Shown here: positions 7,617 to 12,572 of the stretch, piece by piece
How the letters are laid out: each line of letters opens with the position of its first letter
Numbering within the stretch: position 1 is the stretch's first letter
Made by a program: the position numbers and the translations under genes
The notes under the pieces: model-generated
What the model was told of the DNA's origin: nothing
Database searches by the model: none
What the model saw: the letters and a program-made list of their open reading frames with translations, nothing else
Assembly: GCA_014377155.1 (NCBI GenBank)
Contig: JACMQD010000259.1
Coordinates: forward strand, 1-12,572
Reading direction: 5' to 3'
Length of the DNA stretch: 12,572 bases
Source of the DNA: Herminiimonas sp.
Lineage (GTDB): Bacteria > Pseudomonadota > Gammaproteobacteria > Burkholderiales > Burkholderiaceae

Positions 7617-8312
7617 TCACACCGTCGCGCCGAACAATGCGCCCACCGCGCCGGTGACTGCCATGGCGAGCGCACCCCAGAAGGTGACGCGAATCGCGCC
7701 GACCCGCATGTTGGCCCCGCCCGCGCTTGCCGCGAGCGCACCCAGAACTGCCAGGAAAACCAGGGAAAAACCGGCCATCCAAAAGGTCAGGCCGACCGCC
7801 GGCGCCATCACTGCGACCAGCAAAGGCAGCCCCGCGCCGACGGCGAAGCTGATGCCGGAGGCAACCGCTGCCTGAATCGGACGTGGTGCCAGCGTCGAGG
7901 ATATTCCCAGTTCATCGCGCGCATGGGCCTGTAATGCATCATGGTCCATTAGCTGCGTCGCTACCCGGTCGGCAAGCGCCGGGTCCAGGCCACGACCGAT
8001 GTAAATAGCCACCAGCTCGGCATGTTCGCCGGCTGCGTCGAGTTCGAGGTGGAGACGCTCCAGGTCGAGGTCGGCTTGCTCGGTATCGGCTTGGGTGTGC
8101 ACCGAAATATATTCGCCGGCGGCCATCGACATTGCGCCGGCGACCAGGCCGGCCGCGCCGGTCAGCAGCAGCGTCTCATGGCTGGCGTGGGCGGCGGCCA
8201 TGCCGATCAGCAGGCTGGAAGTCGACACGATGCCGTCGTGGGCTCCCAGTACCGCCGCGCGCAGCCAGCCAGTGCGTTCGGTACGGTGAGACTCGAGGTG
8301 GTGTGGATGCAT
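7617..8312 (-). CDS. VIT1/CCC1-family iron/manganese transporter
   Basis: This is a 231-residue integral membrane protein of the VIT1/CCC1 (DUF125) family, whose characterised eukaryotic members move Fe2+ or Mn2+ out of the cytosol. The N-terminal motif LRAAVLGAHDGIVSTSSLLIG (about residues 18-38) is the family signature. It is followed by a second hydrophobic stretch with AGAMSMAAGEYISVHTQAD (about 58-76). A Glu/His/Asp-rich cytoplasmic stretch (about 74-110, LDLERLHLELDAAGEHAEL) fits the metal-binding helices between TM2 and TM3. Three further hydrophobic segments (about 146-168, 171-195, 205-230) complete five. The start ATG 8312 has no clear SD. It sits between recJ and prfB in the same direction and may be cotranscribed with recJ (58-base gap), although its function is unrelated. 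Which metal it moves cannot be told from sequence. Confidence 0.88.
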   Translation of the reverse strand: MHPHHLESHRTERTGWLRAAVLGAHDGIVSTSSLLIGMAAAHASHETLLLTGAAGLVAGAMSMAAGEYISVHTQADTEQADLDLERLHLELDAAGEHAELVAIYIGRGLDPALADRVATQLMDHDALQAHARDELGISSTLAPRPIQAAVASGISFAVGAGLPLLVAVMAPAVGLTFWMAGFSLVFLAVLGALAASAGGANMRVGAIRVTFWGALAMAVTGAVGALFGATV

Positions 8313-8370
8313 GGTATCGGCAGTAGAAAACGTTAAGGGTTAAACGCGGTGGAGCATGGCATCACCTGCA

Positions 8371-10065
8371 TCATGCCGGTTCGGCATGCTCGACCATCAA
8401 TTGCACGCGGGTCGTACCATTGTATTCATTGGCATCGAGCCGATACGCAACATTGGCGACCGCGCCTAGTGCATCGACATGACCGAACCAGATTGCGTCA
8501 TAGCGGTGGCCATCTTTTTCAAGCAGCAGCTTGAGGTGGCGCTCTTTCAGAATGCGCTGGCTGACAATCCGGAACTTGTCGCAAAAAACCGGCGGCGCAA
8601 AACCTTGCCCCCATACCTGCGAGTCCATCAATGTGATGAAGTCGGTAGTGAAATAAGCGTCTTCCAGCATGCCATCGGTTTCGACGACGCGTTCGAGCTG
8701 GCTCTTGGTCAGCCGCGCGCGGCCAACCGCTTCAAACGCCGCGGCGAAGGCGTCGAAGCCTTCGGCACGAATCGACAGGCCGGCCGCCATCGCGTGGCCG
8801 CCGAATTTGTCGATCAGGGTGGGCGCATGCTTGGATACCAGGTCGAGCGCGTCGCGCAGATGGAAACCCGCAATCGAGCGACCCGAACCTTTAATCCAGC
8901 CGTCACCGGCCGGCGCAAAGGTAATCGTCGGCCGGTAAAACTTGTCTTTCAGGCGCGACGCCACGATGCCGATCACACCCTGATGCCAGCTTTCATCGAA
9001 TACCGTGATGGTCGCACTGTCTTGCGGATCGAAACTGTCGAGCAGCAGCATCGCCGTATCCTGCATGTCGGCTTCGATGGTGCGTCGTTCGCGGTTGATG
9101 GCGTCGAGTTCCTGGGCGATGGCCCACGCGCGGCCTTCATCGTCGGTGGTCAGGCACTCGATCCCGAGCGACATGTCCGACAGCCGGCCGGCGGCGTTCA
9201 GACGTGGTCCCAATGCGAAGCCGAGATCGAACGGCGTTGCGCGCCGTGCCTCGCGTGCCGCGACCCGGAACAAGGCAGCTACGCCGGCATGCATGCGCCC
9301 GGCGCGCATGCGCTTCAAGCCCTGCGCCACCAGAATGCGATTGTTGGCGTCAAGTTTGACGACGTCCGCCACGGTACCGAGCGCCACCAGGTCCAGCAGC
9401 GAATCGAGCTTGGGTTGTGTCAGCGCGTCGAACACGCCGCGCCGGCGCAGTTCGGCACGCAGCGCTAGCAATACGTAGAACATCACGCCGACCCCGGCCA
9501 GGTTCTTACTCGGGAAGCCGCAGGCGGGTTGGTTGGGATTGACGATCACGCGTGCTGCGGGTAAAGCGTCGCCCGGCAAATGATGGTCGGTTACTACGAC
9601 ATCGATGCCGCGCCGGTTGGCTTCGTCGACACCGTCGATGCTGGCGATGCCATTGTCGACCGTGATGATGATGTCGGGCGATTTTTCGCGTTCGGCCAGG
9701 GCGACGATTTCAGGCGTCAGGCCATAGCCGTATTCGAAACGGTTGGGTACGATGAAATCGACGATCGCGCCCATGGACCGCAGACCGCGCAGGGCGACCG
9801 CGCATGCAGTGGCGCCGTCACAATCATAATCGGCGACAATGACCAGTTTTTTTCGAGCGGCAATGGCATCGGCCAGAAAGATCGCGGCCGCATCGATGTG
9901 CAACAGACCCGACGGCGCCACCAGTGCGCTTAGGGCGCTGTCGAGATCCCTGGCATCGGTCAGGCCGCGCGCTGCATACAGACGCGCCATGACCGGATGG
10001 ATGCCGCTTTGCGTCAATAGCTCAGCCGTGCGAAAGGGGTAGGCGCGGGTAGCAATGCGCGTCAT
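8371..10065 (-). CDS. recJ: RecJ, single-strand DNA 5'-3' exonuclease
   Basis: RecJ degrades single-stranded DNA 5' to 3' in RecFOR recombination, mismatch repair and stalled-fork processing. The 564-residue protein (E. coli 577) has the DHH phosphoesterase motifs ADYDCDG (residues 78-84), VDNG (136-139) and TDHH (159-162), which supply metal-binding aspartates and histidines. The central EQ-like segment GFALGPRLNAAGRLSD is present, as is the DHHA1 signature DKFGGHAMAAGLSI. A C-terminal OB-like part ends ..NGTTRVQLMVEHAEPA. The ATG overlaps the TGA of the upstream RpfE-type gene (ATGA), implying translational coupling. The stop codon lies next to a short hairpin. No motif is missing. Confidence 0.97.
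   Translation of the reverse strand: MTRIATRAYPFRTAELLTQSGIHPVMARLYAARGLTDARDLDSALSALVAPSGLLHIDAAAIFLADAIAARKKLVIVADYDCDGATACAVALRGLRSMGAIVDFIVPNRFEYGYGLTPEIVALAEREKSPDIIITVDNGIASIDGVDEANRRGIDVVVTDHHLPGDALPAARVIVNPNQPACGFPSKNLAGVGVMFYVLLALRAELRRRGVFDALTQPKLDSLLDLVALGTVADVVKLDANNRILVAQGLKRMRAGRMHAGVAALFRVAAREARRATPFDLGFALGPRLNAAGRLSDMSLGIECLTTDDEGRAWAIAQELDAINRERRTIEADMQDTAMLLLDSFDPQDSATITVFDESWHQGVIGIVASRLKDKFYRPTITFAPAGDGWIKGSGRSIAGFHLRDALDLVSKHAPTLIDKFGGHAMAAGLSIRAEGFDAFAAAFEAVGRARLTKSQLERVVETDGMLEDAYFTTDFITLMDSQVWGQGFAPPVFCDKFRIVSQRILKERHLKLLLEKDGHRYDAIWFGHVDALGAVANVAYRLDANEYNGTTRVQLMVEHAEPA
8372..8388 (-). repeat. Hairpin over the recJ stop codon
   Basis: CATGCCG (8372-8378) and CGGCATG (8382-8388) form a perfect seven-base stem with a three-base loop. 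It lies across the last codons and stop of recJ. No T-run follows on the - strand, so termination is not indicated; it could protect the 3' end of the recJ message before the transporter gene. Confidence 0.35.
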
Positions 10066-11114
10066 GGCAATAGCCTTGAAAGCGTCGGCTTGACCCAGAA
10101 TTTGCGCAGTCCCTGACGGGTGACGCTGAAACTGGACGCCTGCGTACTGTTGGTAAGGATCAGCGTCAGGCGTTCAATCGTACCGGACCTGACGGCGTCG
10201 AGCATCGGCACGAACCAGTCGCGTTCGTACCGATGCAGGCGATCGATCCATTCGGCCCAATCGCCGGCCAGTGCCGGTTCGATCAGCGTGTCGAGAACCA
10301 ACAGGCCGCGCGCCGGCGCTGCCGCAATCACCGCAGCGGCGGAATCGGCCGGACCGCAGGTCGATCCGAATTGTGCAAAGGCGCGTATCCAGTCGGTGTT
10401 GACAAACAATGCGTCGTATTGCGGTGTGGCGACCGGCATATCGGTGGAAGCGCCGCCCCACAACCAGAGCGAATTAACCGGATTGCGTCCCGCCTCTTCA
10501 CGCGCTGCGTTGACAGGGTGCGAATGCCATGCCATTTGTACTTCGTTTTGCAGCTTGCGCCACTGCAGCGCTTCGGCTCCTTGCGGCATCCAGATATCGA
10601 TGTTGTGGCCACAGGTTGCGTCGGGGGTCGAGGTCTGCAGGCCGGCCCAGTCGTCGGCGCGCACGAACCATGTGCCTGCATCGCCGTACGAAAGCGGCTT
10701 GCCGACTTCCTCGAAGTAAGGTGCGACTGTGTCGAACAAGGCGCGCGCGTCGCTCTCGGCCAGGTCAAGCTGGCGCAGGTCGCTCAACACCAGATGATCG
10801 CGTGCCACATGCAAGTGTACAGGCTGCAACATGAACCAGAAGCCGGCCTGTGCTTCGAGTTGGGCCGATTTGAGGGCCGCGGCAGCGATGGGCGGGCTAC
10901 CAAGGGTATGCAATGAACTTTGGGGTCCGAATTTTTCGTAAAGCCAGGCCTCGTGCGGCAGCGACCTGGAAAATTCATCGTTGGTTGGCAATGCGCGAAG
11001 CTTCGACTGCGCCAGCAGCGCAGCGAATGCCGGTAGTGTCAGGGCGCGTAGCAAATCCGGCGCAAGTTCCGGCGGTGGCATCGCAAACGGTAACAGGATA
11101 TCAAGTTGACTCAT
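10062..11114 (-). CDS. RpfE-type conserved protein, function unknown
   Basis: This 350-residue protein starts MSQLDILLPFAMPPPELAPDLL. I recognise it from memory as the conserved protein next to recJ in many beta- and gammaproteobacteria, often annotated as a 'regulatory protein, RpfE type' after the Xanthomonas rpf cluster. Its biochemical function is not established as far as I know. It has no signal peptide, no membrane segment and no DNA-binding motif that I can see. Visible blocks include EAWLYEKFG, GFWFMLQPVHLHVARDHLVL (about 92-111), NPVNSLWLWGGAST and RYERDWFVPMLDAVRSG. These resemble apgM/alkaline-phosphatase-like proteins only in a general way. The four-base overlap with recJ points to coupled expression. 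A promoter-like sequence stands directly before its ATG, with no room for an SD. Confidence 0.7.
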   Translation of the reverse strand: MSQLDILLPFAMPPPELAPDLLRALTLPAFAALLAQSKLRALPTNDEFSRSLPHEAWLYEKFGPQSSLHTLGSPPIAAAALKSAQLEAQAGFWFMLQPVHLHVARDHLVLSDLRQLDLAESDARALFDTVAPYFEEVGKPLSYGDAGTWFVRADDWAGLQTSTPDATCGHNIDIWMPQGAEALQWRKLQNEVQMAWHSHPVNAAREEAGRNPVNSLWLWGGASTDMPVATPQYDALFVNTDWIRAFAQFGSTCGPADSAAAVIAAAPARGLLVLDTLIEPALAGDWAEWIDRLHRYERDWFVPMLDAVRSGTIERLTLILTNSTQASSFSVTRQGLRKFWVKPTLSRLLP

Positions 11115-11120
11115 GGCGCG

Positions 11121-11148
11121 ATTGTAGCCGAAAGCCGCATAGGGTCAC
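11121..11148 (-). promoter_or_regulatory. Promoter of the RpfE-type gene, possibly leaderless
   Basis: On the - strand GTGACC (11143-11148), 16 bases, then TACAAT (11121-11126) fits a sigma70 promoter: four of six matches at -35 and five of six at -10. Only six bases separate the -10 from the ATG at 11114. Transcription starting at the usual distance would begin at or beside the A of the start codon, giving a leaderless mRNA. No SD is present, which agrees. This promoter would also serve recJ. Confidence 0.5.
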
Positions 11149-11448
11149 GCTCGCAGCTTGCAGGCTGGCGGCGATTCTATCGGATCTGTTGGTCAACCAT
11201 GCAGCGCTTCAATGAAGCGAAATCTTCGCCGTCGCGATGTGCCTCGAAATCGACTCGACATGGATTGAGCGCTGCCGAAGAATTAGCATACCGCCTGAAT
11301 TTAGGTGACTCTGACCCCGCATGGATCTTGACGATGATCCCACATCACGATTTTATTTGACTCTGACCCCAATTGAATTATGTTTTACTCTGACCCTAAT
11401 TGAATTTCTGACCTCAATTGAATTTGCGTAAGGGTCGTGGACGGAGGT
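11149..11448. other. Non-coding stretch with hairpin and repeats
   Basis: About 300 bases between the RpfE-type promoter and the 3' end of the HAD-like gene. It holds a hairpin CGCTTC-AAT-GAAGCG (11205-11219) and, on its HAD-gene side, the CTCTGACCCC repeat cluster. Open frames crossing it lack an SD and recognisable features. In the + frame the repeat merely yields G-D-S-D-P, a known kind of spurious ORF end. I see no transposase remnant. Confidence 0.5.
11301..11425. repeat. Four degenerate CTCTGACCCC/AATTGAATT repeats
   Basis: Copies lie at 11301-11318 (TTAGGTGACTCTGACCCC, truncated), 11356-11380 (TTTGACTCTGACCCC then AATTGAATTA), 11383-11407 (TTTTACTCTGACCCT then AATTGAATTT) and 11407-11425 (TCTGACCTC then AATTGAATTT). 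All are in the same orientation, with core-to-core steps of 52, 27 and 18 bases, so spacing is irregular. The core, read on the other strand as GGGGTCAGAGTCAAA, resembles a motif I remember as dispersed in proteobacterial genomes near IS200-like (REP-associated) transposase genes. No transposase is seen here. The AT-rich tails contrast with the surrounding GC-rich genes, suggesting a mobile or REP-like origin. It could also influence the 3' end of the HAD-like gene. Confidence 0.7.
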
Positions 11449-11949
11449 TCAACTGACGTGCGGCGAGGGATACATCTCAAGCAGTTTTCGACGCACTTGT
11501 TCCTGTACTGCTGGGTCGGTCAGTCCCAGCAGTTCGGTGGTCTGGATCAGATGAGCCTTGTACCGCGCCGGCCAGCCGAAGGCATCATCGTCGAGCGCAA
11601 ACCAGTGTGCTGGTTTGCGTCGCTGGGCGTCACCGAGGATTTGCATGCCGCGCGCCATGGTATCGAACTCGGCCTTGATGATTTTCGGATGCAGGAAAGT
11701 CGAACCGATCACGCGCTCTCTAAGCTCCGGTGCAAGTTCTTGTCTGGCTGCATCAAATCCCAGCTCGCGCACCCAGGTTGTCGACAGCACGATTTTCAAG
11801 TCCGGGAAGGGCGCAAAAAGGTCGACCAGAATCGGCATCCACTCGAAAAAACAGCGGTCGGGCGTAGTGATGTACATGCCTCTGGCGCGGTTGCGCAGCA
11901 CGTTGCCGTCATGGAGTACGGCGTCATAGTCGAGGTAACAGATATTCAT
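11449..11949 (-). CDS. Small HAD-superfamily-like protein
   Basis: A 166-residue cytoplasmic protein resembling the short HAD-type domain family found alone and in RNA-repair ('Swiss army knife') fusions. HAD enzymes usually transfer phosphate through a nucleophilic aspartate. Motif I reads YLDYDAVLHDG with D7 and D9, but Ala10 replaces the usual glycine of DxDGxL. Motif II is VLSTTW (residues 54-59). The acidic motif IV is FALDDDAFGW (D120-D122). A conserved-looking GSTFLHPKI follows motif II. I chose ATG 11949 because MNICYLDYD places motif I at the very N-terminus, as usual; the frame extends eight codons further to a TTG. No clear SD is visible. It stands alone between the repeat cluster and lolC. 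Substrate unknown; the HAD assignment is by motif reading. Confidence 0.65.
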   Translation of the reverse strand: MNICYLDYDAVLHDGNVLRNRARGMYITTPDRCFFEWMPILVDLFAPFPDLKIVLSTTWVRELGFDAARQELAPELRERVIGSTFLHPKIIKAEFDTMARGMQILGDAQRRKPAHWFALDDDAFGWPARYKAHLIQTTELLGLTDPAVQEQVRRKLLEMYPSPHVS

Positions 11950-12219
11950 GATGAAAAATGGGTAAATGGGCAAAAGGGGAAGTATCCATTAAATCGCGGT
12001 AATAGAGAACCAGTAGGTGAATGAGCTATGCTGGGCATCGCTGTTTGCTGAAGCGACTGCGTTGCTGTGGTGAAGGTGCGTCGTTTGGCGCCCGAGAACG
12101 TGGGTCGAACAGATGGCAGGCTTCGATCACACACCCTGACGCACGAGCGAAAAAAATGAAACGATAGCGTTTGTATGGCAAGATGCGCTCTGCAATTCCA
12201 AGACCAATCCGACTTCCCT
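11950..12219. other. Divergent gap between the HAD-like gene and lolC
   Basis: About 270 bases that must hold both promoters. I cannot name either with confidence. The one structured element is AAACG-ATAG-CGTTT (12159-12172), a perfect five-base inverted repeat about 50 bases before lolC that could be an operator or chance. A - strand open frame that crosses the gap has low-complexity, Ser/Arg-rich translation and no SD. Confidence 0.35.
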
Positions 12220-12572
12220 ATGAGCATCATTAAAAAACTACCGTTCGAATGGCTCGTCGGGTTACGCTATACCCGGGCCGGCAAGCGCAGTGGCCGCAAC
12301 AGTTTTATTTCGTTCATTTCCCTGATCTCGATCGCCGGCATTACGCTCGGCGTTGCCGCTCTGATTATTGTGTTGTCGGTAATGAACGGGTTCCAGAAAG
12401 AGGTGCGTGATCGCATGTTGTCGGTGCTGTCGCATATCGAGGTATTCGACGCCGGCGGAGCCATGCCGGACTGGCAGGCTACCGCCAGGGACGCGTTCCT
12501 GAACAAGGAAGTCAAGGGCGCCGCGCCGTACGTGGCGGCGCAGGCGATGCTGACGCGCGACGAGGTGCTGCG
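12220..12572 (+). CDS. lolC: LolC/LolE, lipoprotein-releasing permease (3' partial)
   Basis: This is the N-terminal 117 codons of the inner-membrane permease of the LolCDE ABC transporter, which extracts mature lipoproteins from the inner membrane and hands them to LolA. The start MSIIKKLPFEWLVGLRYTRAGKR is the typical LolC/E N-terminus, followed by SFISFISLISIAGITLGVAAL (first membrane segment, about 28-55) and VMNGFQKEVRDRMLSVLSHIE, the family hallmark at the beginning of the periplasmic domain. The frame is open to the window edge. ATG 12220 has no strong SD (ACTTCCCT precedes it). LolC versus LolE cannot be separated here, since many betaproteobacteria carry one permease of this type; lolD would be expected downstream. 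Confidence 0.93.
   Translation, partial: MSIIKKLPFEWLVGLRYTRAGKRSGRNSFISFISLISIAGITLGVAALIIVLSVMNGFQKEVRDRMLSVLSHIEVFDAGGAMPDWQATARDAFLNKEVKGAAPYVAAQAMLTRDEVL

Noticed and set aside
8479..9468. 329-codon + strand open frame opposite recJ
   Set aside because: Shadow of recJ; low-complexity Arg/Gln-rich translation and no family features.
11106..11360. 84-codon + strand frame ending in GDSDP...
   Set aside because: It starts inside the RpfE-type gene's 5' end, lacks an SD, and its end is produced by the repeat sequence.
11301..11425. CRISPR array
   Set aside because: Only four decaying copies with unequal short spacings (52, 27 and 18 bases), no uniform spacers and no cas genes.

Overview
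The window reads as chromosomal DNA of a betaproteobacterium, most likely Oxalobacteraceae-like (Herminiimonas / Janthinobacterium / Herbaspirillum type). That placement rests on remembered protein similarity and gene order, not on a search. The coding density, moderate-to-high GC and near-universal gene families indicate core genome. I found no phage, integrase, CRISPR, toxin-antitoxin or defence locus. The only clear accessory signals are a cluster of short degenerate repeats and a small HAD-like gene next to it.

Left (1-3152): the distal part of an isc iron-sulfur operon on the + strand, with hscB (5' end outside the window), hscA, fdx and iscX, closed by a strong bidirectional terminator. 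HscB and HscA are the dedicated co-chaperone and Hsp70 that release the [2Fe-2S] cluster from IscU; Fdx supplies electrons; IscX modulates IscS. Unusually, hscB and hscA are separated by 230 bases. This gap holds a long hairpin that would bury the Shine-Dalgarno and AUG of a possible 28-codon leader ORF.

Middle (3153-4837): a - strand inner-membrane-anchored protein with a CxxC and a glycine-zipper region, diverging from a + strand LysE/RhtB-type exporter. A second perfect bidirectional terminator follows the exporter.

Right-centre (4854-11148): five - strand genes in transcription order: RpfE-type protein, recJ, a VIT1/CCC1-family metal transporter, prfB and lysS. prfB carries the classical +1 programmed frameshift (CTT TGA C behind GGAGG), so its 367-residue product is split between two frames. 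The RpfE-type gene and recJ overlap by ATGA, and the RpfE-type gene has a promoter-like sequence placed so that its mRNA could be leaderless. prfB has its own TATAAT box, centred in a small dyad.

Right end (11149-12572): a non-coding stretch with four copies of a CTCTGACCCC/AATTGAATT repeat, then a small - strand HAD-superfamily-like protein, then the first 117 codons of lolC (lipoprotein-releasing ABC transporter permease), which leaves the window at the 3' side.

Most of the window is ordinary housekeeping. The most testable non-routine observations are the structured hscB-hscA gap, the repeat cluster, the leaderless-type promoter and the HAD protein with an altered motif I.
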